Translations under genes and position numbers: made by a program
Notes under the pieces: generated by a model
The model's database searches: none
Seen by the model: only the letters and a program-made list of their open reading frames with translations
What the model was told of the DNA's origin: nothing
Source of the DNA: Methylolobus aquaticus
Lineage (GTDB): Bacteria > Pseudomonadota > Gammaproteobacteria > Methylococcales > Methylococcaceae
Reading direction: 5' to 3'
Length of the DNA: 44,412 nucleotides
Assembly: GCA_004168015.1 (NCBI GenBank)
Contig: SEYW01000002.1
Coordinates: 2,501 to 46,912, forward strand
Shown: positions 1 through 10,972 of the stretch, one piece after another
Layout of the letters: each line of letters opens with the position of its first letter
Numbering within the stretch: position 1 is the stretch's first letter

Positions 1-2669
<2,669 letters not shown>

Positions 2670-2759
2670 TATAACACCCAAACCGTTGGTTCTCAGAACC
2701 AGCCGCAGTGTACGATTCCAAACTCCGGAGTGACGGCCACAAGACCGTCCCCACCCGCT

Positions 2760-2876
2760 TTGCCTGGTGGCCACAGCCGACGGGAACCACCCGATCCCAT
2801 CCCGACCTCGGAAGTGAAACCGTCGTACGCCGATGATAGTGCAGTTACCTGTGCGAAAGTAGGTCACCGCCAGGCA
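2760..2876 (+). rRNA. rrf: 5S ribosomal RNA
   Basis: A stretch of about 117 nt starts with TGCCTGGTGGCC and ends with GGTCACCGCCAGGCA, so the two ends pair to form the terminal helix of 5S rRNA. The internal CCCGAUCCCAUCCCGACCUCGGAAGUGAAACC region is the standard bacterial loop B/C sequence. It lies about 90 bp behind the 23S gene with no tRNA gene in between, followed at once by a terminator, so this is the end of the rrn operon. Confidence 0.97.
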
Positions 2877-2883
2877 CCTAACC

Positions 2884-2917
2884 AAGCCCCTCCCGCTCCA
2901 CTGCGGCAGGGGCTTTC
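2884..2917 (+). terminator. rrn operon intrinsic terminator
   Basis: A 13-bp stem (AAGCCCCTCCCGC against GCGGCAGGGGCTT, one mismatch) closes a 6-nt loop and runs into a T-rich tail (CTTTCTAT). It begins only 8 bp after the 5S end, which is the expected place for the rrn terminator. Confidence 0.88.
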
Positions 2918-3303
2918 TATTGCACACCACTACCGCAAAAAGCCCATTACCCCAAGTCGATGAGCCGCAAGTGGGCGTGCCAATGCCCGCTGCGCGGCTT
3001 GGCGTAATCCCGTCAGCGCTCGAACGTGGGCATTGCCACCCAACAGAGTGGTCGCAGGGCACTTTGCAAGTTGGTCACCGAGAATTGCGCGCAGACCGAT
3101 ATCGAGTAGGACCAAGCCCGGTATAGGCGCGCGGGGCACCTTGACCGCCATGACGCCCGCATGGCCGCTCCGAACGCCATACGCTTTGCGTGCAAGCAGG
3201 GACCCCTTCCCGCTCGACGCGTAATCCTTGGACTGTTAAGCGCCTTGGCGAAAAGGGACGCGTCGATTTACCACGCCCGGATGGTTTCCTTTCAAACACC
3301 CGT
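2918..3303. other. Intergenic region between rrn terminator and GH15/PhK-like gene
   Basis: About 390 bp between the plus-strand rrn operon and the 3' end of the convergent minus-strand gene. Several short frames on both strands overlap each other here, but none has a convincing ribosome binding site or a recognisable protein. No RNA gene or repeat was seen. Confidence 0.5.
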
Positions 3304-6300
3304 TCAGTTTTGTTCCATGAGATGCAGGAGAGCGTCCACAATTGCGTTTGCTACCGCGTGTGGTGGTTCAAGGTAGAAGGCTTCCCAGGCGAGGGACACC
3401 ACCTCGTGATAGCCGTCGCAGTTTTCCGGGTGCTGTTCCAGCCACGAAAGCCGGACCGCGTGACCTATCAGGATGTCGGTCACCACCGTGTCATCGATCC
3501 GCAAGTCTGGATTGTCGCGCAAGATTGACGCAAGCGCGCGCAGGGCTTCCACCGTCAATTGACGGTAGACGGGTGCCTGGATTTTGTTTAACAGATGCTG
3601 AACTAACCGCTTGAAGGTCTGTTCGCCGGAAGTCATCTGAGAGCGGATGGCGTCGCTGTCCAAGCGGCGCTCGCTGTTCATCTTGTCCCCGATCATGAGG
3701 CCATGGGAACGCTCGAGAATCAGCCACGCGCCTGCGAAGAACACTTCGCTTTCTCGGCCCACGCTACCACGGTGTTCACGCCATTCCTGCCAATCTCGCG
3801 CCGAACCGAGGTCTGCGGGATCCAGGGACTTCCGGAATCGCGCCTTGCCCAGTTCCCGCTGGGGCCCCTCGAAATGCAGCGTCTCGGCATGTCCGAGTTC
3901 ATTGGCGCTGGTATCGTAGTCTGCCAGGGTTTCTCGCAGCAAACCCAGCAGCGCGTGTGGCGGCAGGTTGCAGAGTTCAGAGTAGATCTGGTCGAGTGAG
4001 AGGCTGCATTCGCGCTTACGCCTGGCGATCATCAACTGGAGGATATGACCAACGCGCAGGGTATGCATGTCCTCGAACCATTCGGGATGGATCTTTATCA
4101 GCATGCCGAGGTAGATGATCAGTTCCTGGACGATGGCTTGCTGACTGACATCGTCCGGGTTGAACGTGCGAATCGCTTCGAGGATTTCGGACGAATCCGC
4201 CGGCCGGGCCAGCGTTGCCTTGTCGCTGTAGGACCGCCCTACCGTCAGGGCGTGCTGGCGTACCAGGATTTCGGTGGTGGACTGTTCCAGATCGATGTCG
4301 TACTTGCCGAGTAGGCCGGCGCAGCGCCGAACGATGGACCATGCGTGCTGGTTTCCCGCTCGCTCGTAGACCTCCTCGAGCAACTCGCCGACACAACAGG
4401 TACCCCCATGATTCGCTCTGAGGTTTGTTTCGAAACCGGGCCCATGCCGTTTGTGCAGGATCTGCAGTATGGTCGTTTGGCCCGCCAGGCCCCTCTCTTG
4501 CCTCAAGCAGTCCATGAGTCGACCGTCGTCGGCGTTCTCCCATTCCATCGACTGACCTGGGTCGAGAGAGTTGAGTGTAGCGGGCTCATCGGACAGCAAC
4601 GCTGCCGAGCAACGCCGCTCGACCGGGCTCCACAGAGAATCGCTAAACCGGAAATCGTGAAGATAGTCGATCGTCTCGCGACTCGCGATATTGACGAAGT
4701 CCGCAAGGATTCCCACCTCCACTGCCGCACCGCTTGAGCCGCCGGCCCGCAACTCGCCGATGAACTCCAGCAGGGCTTGGGCATCGACCTCAAGCATGTT
4801 GGAGCGGATCCGTATGGCCAGCAATGGCGGGCGCTCGTTATCCCAATGACGCGCGATATAGCTGAGTTCAGCCCGGAGCCGCTGGATCAGCAGCCGATTG
4901 TCCAGGGCCAGGTAAAAGCCGCGTTGATTCATGAACTGCGGCAAGAACACCAGGAGTTCGCCCGCCAGTTGGTAAAAGCGCGACGTTGAGAGCGACCGAA
5001 GCTGGCGCAGTGGGCGACCGGTCAGGCCGAGACGGTCGTTGCGGCCCACTTGCGTGTACGCGACCGCTAGTTCACCGGCATCTCGTACCTGGATCGGGGC
5101 GACCTGAGTCAGAGTCTGCGCGAGAACGTCGTGTTCACGGAGCCGTTCCCGCACACGCTCATCGTCAGCGAGCAGCGCGACGCGCACCCGGCGATCCACG
5201 AAGCCTTGGCGTGCGCGATGTCGGCCAATCGGGTCGATATCGCTCGCCTGGAGTAATCCGTCCTGTAGCAGGCAACCGAGAATGTAGAGGCTCTGTGCCC
5301 AGACCAGCGGCACATTCTGATTGGGCTCACGTTCCTGGCTGCCCGGATCCCGCTGCTCTGCGGAGATCAGGGAAGCGGGCACGACATATAACTCCGGCAG
5401 CAGGCGCGCTCCGTCCCGGTCTACCAGCAGTGTCTCCAGACGTTTGCGATACTCGCTCGCCTTTTCAGTGCGTCCCGCGAACAGATGGTTCAGCAGCAGA
5501 TAGGTGAAGAACAACGGCCACTCGCACTCGATGTGCTGGAACTGTTTCAGCTCATGCGGTTCGTAATGCAGCCGATGCGGGTCCTCGTTGGCCGCTTGAT
5601 GACCGTCGAGCAGGAACCGCTTACACCCATATCGGCCCTGAAGCTTTTCGACGATGCGCGCCTCGGTCTTGGTCCGCACTCCGTTGTCATCGACGGCGAA
5701 TGCCGGGAATCCGGTGATGCTCAGCAACGCAGCGTCCACCTCCTTGGAAAAGGATTCGCGTGGCAGCAGCGACTCTAATGCTATCCGTGTGCGCGCGATG
5801 TCGTCGGGCACGACGTGCACGACCGAGGCCTGACCGCCGGATTCGCCAAAAAGCCTGCAGCCAGCCATGGCTTCCAGAGCCGCTTTGGCCATACCGACGG
5901 AGCTGGCATTCAGCTCCGCCAGGCCGTGATTCATCTTGTTCCCGCGTTCCCAGATGCCGTAGTCGGGTGTACGGTAGGCTCGACTGATGTAGTGCACCAG
6001 ATTCTGCACGAAATTCACTTCGTCCAGCGTGAAGATGATGCGGAGACCTGACGCGGTCATCTGGGCGAGCATCAGTAGGAATAGAGACGTGGCGTCGAGT
6101 TGAAGATGACCCCATTCCTGATCGCCGACCACGACCTCACCGGTCCCCGTCTTGTACTTGGCATGCAACGCATCGAGCGGGTGTTGGGTATGCTTGAAGC
6201 GTTCTACCTTGGCCGATTGGCGTAGCATCGCGGTCAGCAGCCCGCGCATCAGTTTTACGACGCTCTGCTCGAGTAGATACACACGCTCTTTACTGCCATC

Positions 6301-6510
6301 GACGCGCCGGTAGGCGAGCGCGAGGCCCCACACCGAGAGGATGCTATAAACATTGTCCCGGACCCAGGCATCGGTGTAGTTTCCGTGCCCGGTGACGGCG
6401 GTGCTCGCCGGCAACAGCCCGGTGATGCAGTCCTGCCGACTGAGGATAATGCTGCAAACGTTGCGGAAGTGGGCTTCCAGGGGGGCGTCTGAACTGGGTT
6501 GGATTGGCAT
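3304..6510 (-). CDS. GH15 / phosphorylase-kinase alpha/beta-subunit-like protein
   Basis: A 1068-residue protein resembling the bacterial relatives of the eukaryotic phosphorylase kinase alpha and beta subunits, which carry a glucoamylase-like GH15 (alpha/alpha-barrel) domain. The N-terminal half has the family hallmarks: AWVRDNVYSI at about 47, the WGHLQLDATSLFLLMLAQM stretch at about 132-150, NLVHYISRAYRTPDYGIWERG, ELNASSVGMAKAALEA, and later QRDPGSQ and VPLVWAQSLYILGCLL. The C-terminal about 450 residues correspond to the regulatory, helical part of PhK-like proteins. No signal peptide is seen, so it is probably cytoplasmic. In the family the barrel may be hydrolytic or only sugar-binding; which applies here cannot be told. 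It stands alone, convergent with the rrn operon, and could bear on glycogen metabolism. Start ATG at 6510 has AAGGACAAACAG upstream (AGGA, about 7 nt spacing). Confidence 0.85.
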   Translation of the reverse strand: MPIQPSSDAPLEAHFRNVCSIILSRQDCITGLLPASTAVTGHGNYTDAWVRDNVYSILSVWGLALAYRRVDGSKERVYLLEQSVVKLMRGLLTAMLRQSAKVERFKHTQHPLDALHAKYKTGTGEVVVGDQEWGHLQLDATSLFLLMLAQMTASGLRIIFTLDEVNFVQNLVHYISRAYRTPDYGIWERGNKMNHGLAELNASSVGMAKAALEAMAGCRLFGESGGQASVVHVVPDDIARTRIALESLLPRESFSKEVDAALLSITGFPAFAVDDNGVRTKTEARIVEKLQGRYGCKRFLLDGHQAANEDPHRLHYEPHELKQFQHIECEWPLFFTYLLLNHLFAGRTEKASEYRKRLETLLVDRDGARLLPELYVVPASLISAEQRDPGSQEREPNQNVPLVWAQSLYILGCLLQDGLLQASDIDPIGRHRARQGFVDRRVRVALLADDERVRERLREHDVLAQTLTQVAPIQVRDAGELAVAYTQVGRNDRLGLTGRPLRQLRSLSTSRFYQLAGELLVFLPQFMNQRGFYLALDNRLLIQRLRAELSYIARHWDNERPPLLAIRIRSNMLEVDAQALLEFIGELRAGGSSGAAVEVGILADFVNIASRETIDYLHDFRFSDSLWSPVERRCSAALLSDEPATLNSLDPGQSMEWENADDGRLMDCLRQERGLAGQTTILQILHKRHGPGFETNLRANHGGTCCVGELLEEVYERAGNQHAWSIVRRCAGLLGKYDIDLEQSTTEILVRQHALTVGRSYSDKATLARPADSSEILEAIRTFNPDDVSQQAIVQELIIYLGMLIKIHPEWFEDMHTLRVGHILQLMIARRKRECSLSLDQIYSELCNLPPHALLGLLRETLADYDTSANELGHAETLHFEGPQRELGKARFRKSLDPADLGSARDWQEWREHRGSVGRESEVFFAGAWLILERSHGLMIGDKMNSERRLDSDAIRSQMTSGEQTFKRLVQHLLNKIQAPVYRQLTVEALRALASILRDNPDLRIDDTVVTDILIGHAVRLSWLEQHPENCDGYHEVVSLAWEAFYLEPPHAVANAIVDALLHLMEQN

Positions 6511-7319
6511 CTGTTTGTCCTTTCAATCACGGCGCCAACGACTCGGCATGCTCCAGCCTCGGGCAGAGCTGCTCCGATTTGGGCCGCCCAAGCAATATGG
6601 CGGGCTCTGACTTGGATCTTGCCTTGGCTACCGATGCATGCAGCAAGTCCCACGCCATTGGCTATTAGCCGGCCTAGCCTCTCCTCCAGCGCACCTCAGC
6701 GAGAAAGCACTCTCGATTCCGCTGGGGTAACTCGGATCGCCATGCCACCCTCTGTGCTGAGTTAGAGTCGCACCTACCCCACGGTTCCGCGTGGAATGCA
6801 TCGCCCCAAGCAATGAGGACGCTGCGCCGACAGCTTCACTGCAGTTTGCGAAGACCAAAGCGGCCGTACTTGCACCCCAATAGGGATGATGAGATGCCCT
6901 TGTCCCACTGCTGAAAGGGCTTCCGGTGCGCAGAAAGACGCCACGCGCGCGAACCGGCCGGTTCCCTTGCCGTCTGGCTGCCCTGTTACGAGCACACATG
7001 GTCAGCTTTGACGCCACCGACTCTCCAACATCTGTCCCCGATTAGCAGCTAAGCAGAAGGGTTTTCGTTGATGGGGCTAGTTCTGCTAAACTTTCCGCCT
7101 TAATCGAGCTGCTCTGTTTCGTTTTCCCTTGAATGCGTTGTTGGACTTGGTTTTTTGCTCGCTGACTAACCGAAGTGCACGAGCGGGTTTCCGGGGTCGC
7201 ACAGTCTGCCAAATAAGGGGGCCAGAAAAGTCTGATTGAGCTGAAATCTGATAGTGCCTTATTCTTGGCGTCGATACGGATCAATCAGCGCCTTAGAGTG
7301 AATAATTACAGTTAAGAAC
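6511..7319. other. Long intergenic region, no supported gene
   Basis: About 810 bp between the divergent GH15/PhK-like gene and the GT14-like gene. Open frames of 129 and 80 codons occur on the minus strand, but they look unlike any protein I know, one is rich in Arg/Ser/Gly as expected of a shadow frame, and neither has a clear ribosome binding site. The right part, from about 7040, is visibly richer in A and T than the flanks and may mark the edge of an acquired segment that includes the following gene. Promoters for both flanking genes must lie here, but I cannot pick them out. Confidence 0.5.
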
Positions 7320-8138
7320 ATGCGATATGCGATCTGTATTCTTGCTCACGATAATCCCGACCTCTTGTCAAGGATCGTAAGCAAAGTCAGTCAGCCGAAT
7401 ACCGATGTCTTGGTTCACATCGACAAAAAAAGTGATCTAACGAGGTTCTCCGGGATTACTGGCGCCGTGTTCATACCGGCGCGTGAGAAGATCTACTGGG
7501 GAGGGCGCTCAATCGTCTTAGCGATGCGCAACCTGATTCAGTTTGCCATGGAAAAGACCAGCTGTGACTACATCTTGTTTGTCAGTGGTCAGGACTACCC
7601 TTTGGTTTCGCCCTCCGTTTATGGTTCACTAATCGATCCGGAAAAAAATTATATAGAGTATCATCCGCTCCCGAAACCCGAGTGGCCGGAAGGCGGTTTC
7701 GATAGGCTGAAACATTACTACCTATTTAACAACAAGGATCATCTACTCAGCAAGATTATCCTAAAAATTCAAAGAAGCCTGCCGTTCGAACGACGGAATA
7801 AGCTGAATGAACCTATTTTTGCCGGTAGTCAGTGGATCAATGTCAACCGCGCCACCGGTCAGTACATCTTGGATAACTGGGACCGCTATTTCGCCTATTT
7901 CAGGTTCGCGCGGGTTCCGGACGAAATGATTTTTCAGACCATTGTATTGAACTCTGGGTTTTCGAGAGTCACTGAAAGCAACAATCTCCGCTATATTGAT
8001 TTCCCTCCGCGGACGCCGCATCCTCTCTACTTGACACCAGGTGATCTCGACTCGGCACGTATCAAGAATGCCCTCTTCTGTCGCAAGATTGCAAATCTGG
8101 ATGTATTCGAGCAGTTCGAGGCGGCATTCCATATTTAA
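7320..8138 (+). CDS. Core-2/I-branching (GT14-type) glycosyltransferase
   Basis: A 272-residue protein of the beta-1,6-N-acetylglucosaminyltransferase / peptide-O-xylosyltransferase superfamily, which transfers a sugar from a nucleotide donor. Family motifs run in the usual order: AICILAHDNPDLL at the N terminus, VLVHIDKKSD at about 30, IYWGGRSIVLAMRNL at about 58, DYILFVSGQDYPL at about 83, the acceptor/donor region AGSQWINVNR at about 167, and VPDEMIFQTIVLNS at about 199. No transmembrane segment or signal peptide is seen, so it acts at the cytoplasmic side. It has no glycan-biosynthesis neighbours. Its base composition is markedly lower in GC than the flanking genes, which suggests horizontal acquisition. 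The likely role is addition of a sugar to a surface polysaccharide or glycolipid; donor and acceptor are unknown. Confidence 0.85.
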   Translation: MRYAICILAHDNPDLLSRIVSKVSQPNTDVLVHIDKKSDLTRFSGITGAVFIPAREKIYWGGRSIVLAMRNLIQFAMEKTSCDYILFVSGQDYPLVSPSVYGSLIDPEKNYIEYHPLPKPEWPEGGFDRLKHYYLFNNKDHLLSKIILKIQRSLPFERRNKLNEPIFAGSQWINVNRATGQYILDNWDRYFAYFRFARVPDEMIFQTIVLNSGFSRVTESNNLRYIDFPPRTPHPLYLTPGDLDSARIKNALFCRKIANLDVFEQFEAAFHI

Positions 8139-8424
8139 TGACATCGGCATACGTATCGGGATTAAAATAACAGGCTTCTGTTACCGTCGCCGTGAAGATG
8201 AATGTGTGGGATAAGACCCGAAGCGTCTCCCTGTCCTCGATGATGGATTGCTGTGTGGGAGGGGGGCTTGACTGTTGCAGGCGAGTGCCTCGGGAATAGC
8301 TGGCGCCGACCGTGTCTGTACCACAGATGCCTGCGTGTTCCGCGGCGCCCATCACGGGGTTTGGCCCGCCTCACGCGTGCCAAATAATCCCGATGCGAGC
8401 CTACATTTTCGGAAGGAGAAGGTG

Positions 8425-8685
8425 ATGCCAAGCTACGATTATTTTTGCGAGGCTAACGGCGTGACCGTTGAAGTCAGTCACCCGATACGTGATCGCTTGA
8501 CGACTTGGGGCGCAGTTTGCGGCGCTGCCGGGATACCGGTCGGCGACACCTTGCCCAATGCGCCGGTCACCCGGTTGATATCGCGCGCCGGCGTGATTCA
8601 GTCCGGCGCTCTGCGAAACCCCGAACTACCCCCTTGCCAGACAGGTGCCCCGTGTTGCGGCGCTGAGCGGTGTGGATTCGAATAA
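8425..8685 (+). CDS. FmdB-like small zinc-ribbon protein
   Basis: An 86-residue protein starting MPSYDYFCEANG, the signature of the FmdB-type zinc-ribbon family found in many gammaproteobacteria. In this subgroup the first CxxC is reduced to C8-xx-N, and the C terminus carries a Cys-rich tail (C71, C77, C78, C83). The start at 8425 is chosen because GGAAGGAGAAGG lies directly upstream, while an in-frame start 150 bp further up lacks both a ribosome binding site and homology. The gene lies 66 bp before the thioredoxin-2 gene on the same strand, so the two could be cotranscribed. Function is unknown; metal or nucleic-acid binding is the usual guess for the family. Confidence 0.75.
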   Translation: MPSYDYFCEANGVTVEVSHPIRDRLTTWGAVCGAAGIPVGDTLPNAPVTRLISRAGVIQSGALRNPELPPCQTGAPCCGAERCGFE

Positions 8686-8751
8686 CGGCGAGATGCGGGC
8701 CGTGATGTTTCATCGGTCTCCGCCTGCGACCTGCGCCTGGGTCAATCCGCA

Positions 8752-9180
8752 ATGACCGGGTCGCTGAGATTGGTCTGCCCGCATTGTTCGAGCGTGAATC
8801 GGCTTCCCGCAGATCGGCTGAATGACGGTGGGCGCTGTGGCCGGTGCAAGCGACCGCTGTTCGTCGGTGAGCCCGTGGAACTCAACACAGCGAATTTTCA
8901 CACGCATCTGACTGGCGGCGATCTCCCGCTCGTGATCGACTTTTGGGCTCCGTGGTGTGCCCCGTGTCGGGTGATGGCTCCCGCCTTCGCCCAGGCGGCC
9001 AGATCGCTGGAACCGCACTATCGTCTGGCGCGGCTCGATACGGAAGCGTATCCGAGGCTGGCCGAGCCGTTCCATATCCGCAGCATACCGACCCTGCTGT
9101 TGTTGCAGGGAGGCCGGGAAGTCAGGCGACACTCGGGTGCCGTGGACGTTGGGTCGATCGTCCGATGGGTCACGGGCTAG
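8752..9180 (+). CDS. trxC: Thioredoxin 2
   Basis: A 142-residue cytoplasmic disulfide reductase. It has the N-terminal zinc-binding extension that separates TrxC from TrxA (C9-P-H-C12 and C29-G-R-C32), followed by a thioredoxin fold with active site W-C69-A-P-C72 in the stretch VIDFWAPWCAPC, and the cis-proline region IRSIPTLLL. The active-site dipeptide is Ala-Pro, not the Gly-Pro of E. coli. Length matches E. coli TrxC (139 aa). The enzyme takes electrons from thioredoxin reductase and in E. coli belongs to the oxidative-stress response. The ribosome binding site before ATG 8752 is weak. A convergent EAL gene follows about 60 bp downstream. Confidence 0.93.
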   Translation: MTGSLRLVCPHCSSVNRLPADRLNDGGRCGRCKRPLFVGEPVELNTANFHTHLTGGDLPLVIDFWAPWCAPCRVMAPAFAQAARSLEPHYRLARLDTEAYPRLAEPFHIRSIPTLLLLQGGREVRRHSGAVDVGSIVRWVTG

Positions 9181-9241
9181 CGGTTCAGGCGCTAGTCACG
9201 CGGTCGCAGCAAAGTGGTCCGGACAATCCTTGGCAGCGGCA

Positions 9242-9994
9242 CTAACGGGTCGTCCGCGATGACGGCCTAAGCAGTTGCTCGAAGCGCTTAGGGCGTGAAA
9301 AAAAGAAGCCCTGGCCCATTTGAATACCACTCTGTTTGAGTGCCTCGGCTTGCGCGCTGTTTTCGATTCCTTCTGCAATGAGTTGCAGGGGGGCAGAGCG
9401 TTGCAGATCCGAGAGATGGCTAAGCCACGGAGGGGCTGGGTTGCTGCGATCAATCTGCTGCACTAGTTCAGGGTGGATCTTGACGAAATCGAAGGTCAGG
9501 CGGGAAAGGACGGCGATGTTGGCGCCATTCAGCATCACATCATCAAGCGCAATGCGGGCCGACGAATACTGCGGGATCAACTCCAGCGCTTCGGCGCCCA
9601 TCTGATCCGGGATTCCTCGTTCGGTGATTTCGAGGACCACCTGGCGTGACAATTCCCGCAAGCCCGATTTCTGGCTGGCGTATTCGAGGCCGCCGCGGCC
9701 GAGGATCTCGGGCGGCACGTTGATGCTGACGAACAGGTCATCATTGGCCTTGAGCCAGGCCCCGAGTTCGTCCGCTACGCGTTCGATCACCCAATAGGTG
9801 ATCAGTCCGGACAGGGGCGTATTTTCGGCCAGGGGGATGAAATCGGAGGGCATCACGAGGCCGGTCGGTCTCTGCCACCGGATCAGCGCCTCAACGCCGC
9901 TCCAGCGGCCATCTTCGAGCGCCACGATGGGTTGGTACTCCAGAAAGAATTCGGTGCCGGTAAGCGCGTCATAGATTTCACGCAGATCGATCAT
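9242..9994 (-). CDS. EAL-domain protein (c-di-GMP phosphodiesterase-like)
   Basis: A stand-alone EAL domain of 250 residues, with no sensor, GGDEF or membrane part. Conserved catalytic elements are visible: E35-A-L, N92 in SINVPP, E122-I-T-E125, D151-D152, K172 in DFVKI, E208 in IAEGIEN and Q228 in GQGFFF. Most metal and substrate ligands of active phosphodiesterases are therefore present. The loop-6 motif DDFGTG is, however, replaced by DDVMLN, which in other proteins can weaken catalysis and dimerisation. Start ATG 9994 is preferred because AGGAG lies 10 nt upstream; an in-frame ATG at 10087 would add 31 residues unlike any EAL N terminus. It is probably a cytoplasmic c-di-GMP hydrolase or a degenerate c-di-GMP-binding effector. 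Confidence 0.82.
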   Translation of the reverse strand: MIDLREIYDALTGTEFFLEYQPIVALEDGRWSGVEALIRWQRPTGLVMPSDFIPLAENTPLSGLITYWVIERVADELGAWLKANDDLFVSINVPPEILGRGGLEYASQKSGLRELSRQVVLEITERGIPDQMGAEALELIPQYSSARIALDDVMLNGANIAVLSRLTFDFVKIHPELVQQIDRSNPAPPWLSHLSDLQRSAPLQLIAEGIENSAQAEALKQSGIQMGQGFFFSRPKRFEQLLRPSSRTTR

Positions 9995-10293
9995 TCGCAG
10001 CCAACTCCTGAATGCCCTTAAAGGCTGTTTGCGATTTGCGGGTCGGTCATCAGGATCCGGTCCTGCAGTGCCTTGACACGCCATCACGCGACTTTGCCAC
10101 TTCGGTTATCGAAAGCATTACGCAGCAAGGCAGATCACGCAACACCCAGCCAGGCGGCGCCGACAATCTTCTTTCTTGACCGTTCGTGTCAGTCCGCTAA
10201 CCTAGCGTCTGTCATGACCACGCAAGTGCCGCAAGACAGACGCCTCGTGTGGCCGCTTTAAGTTGAGCATGCAAACAGGAATCGGGAGTACGC

Positions 10294-10662
10294 ATGACGA
10301 AGAAGACGATGGCAGACTGGTGGGAAGAGATGCATGCGTCGGACGGCGCTGCCCCGGATGGGGACGGTTTTCGGGAAGGTGTCGAGGGCTTGTATGCGAA
10401 GCTCGGCAGAGAGCCCGCAGTCGAGTCATCGATCGAGGTGCTTCGCAAGGAGATGGCTGCCGTGTACCGGGACATGCGAAGCGGTCGGATCGACTGCCAG
10501 ATCGGCACGCGGCTCGCTTATGTGTTGGACCTACTCAGGAAGACGCATGAGACTACGGTCATGCGCGACCAGCTCGGTGCACTCGAAAAAGCGGTCGAGA
10601 AGCGCTCGGAAAGTGAGGCTAGCTGGCTGGGATTGCCGTTCCGGGATCCCGGGCCACGTTAG
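10294..10662 (+). CDS. Hypothetical protein, 122 aa
   Basis: I do not recognise this protein. It begins MTKKTMADWWEEM, is rich in charged residues and predicted helices (VLRKEMAAVYRDMRSG, LAYVLDLLRKTHETTVMRDQLGALEKAVEK), and lacks signal peptide, membrane segment or metal motif. Codons end mostly in G or C, as in the neighbouring real genes, while frames overlapping it on the same strand do not behave this way, so this frame is favoured. A weak GGGAG precedes ATG 10294. The helical tail could mediate self-association or partner binding. It converges with the cydX gene, from which it is separated by a hairpin. Confidence 0.55.
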   Translation: MTKKTMADWWEEMHASDGAAPDGDGFREGVEGLYAKLGREPAVESSIEVLRKEMAAVYRDMRSGRIDCQIGTRLAYVLDLLRKTHETTVMRDQLGALEKAVEKRSESEASWLGLPFRDPGPR

Positions 10663-10668
10663 CTGCGT

Positions 10669-10700
10669 GCTCCGCCGGGTGTATCCCCACCCGGGGGAGC
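10669..10700. terminator. Hairpin between convergent 122-aa gene and cydX
   Basis: CCGGGTG pairs with CACCCGG around a TATCCC loop, and after one mismatch the outer GCTCC/GGAGC also pairs, giving a 12-bp stem. It begins just 7 bp after the stop of the 122-aa gene and lies downstream of the cyd operon on the other strand. There is no T tract, so factor-independent termination is only possible, not certain. Confidence 0.4.
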
Positions 10701-10816
10701 CTGCTCCGAGGCCGCGTCTGTCAAGCCCTTGCTCGCAAGCCCGGGCCGGCACCGGGCTGGCGGCCTCCGCTGCTGAACGGGCCGTTCGGACGCGTCGCCG
10801 CCGCCCAGAGCGGGCG

Positions 10817-10963
10817 TCATCGCCGCTCGCGCGCCCCGCGGTCGATGGTCTCGTCGTCCGCACCGCAGTGATCCATGTCACATTCGGCTTCCAGCCACAT
10901 GGCATTGATGATGCCGAAGGCGCAGGCGAGGCCCACGCCGAGTACCCAAGCGAAATACCACAT
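10817..10963 (-). CDS. cydX: Cytochrome bd small subunit CydX
   Basis: A 48-residue membrane miniprotein, read by hand on the minus strand. It starts MWYFAWVLGVGLACAFGI, nearly the E. coli CydX N terminus, and contains one transmembrane helix (about residues 4-23). CydX stabilises the CydAB haem site of cytochrome bd oxidase. It begins 9 bp after the cydB stop, with GAGGG upstream, so it is the last gene of the operon. The C-terminal tail (from about residue 25) is longer than in E. coli and holds two Cys, a His and several acidic residues. Confidence 0.92.
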   Translation of the reverse strand: MWYFAWVLGVGLACAFGIINAMWLEAECDMDHCGADDETIDRGARERR

Positions 10964-10972
10964 GTCCGTCCC

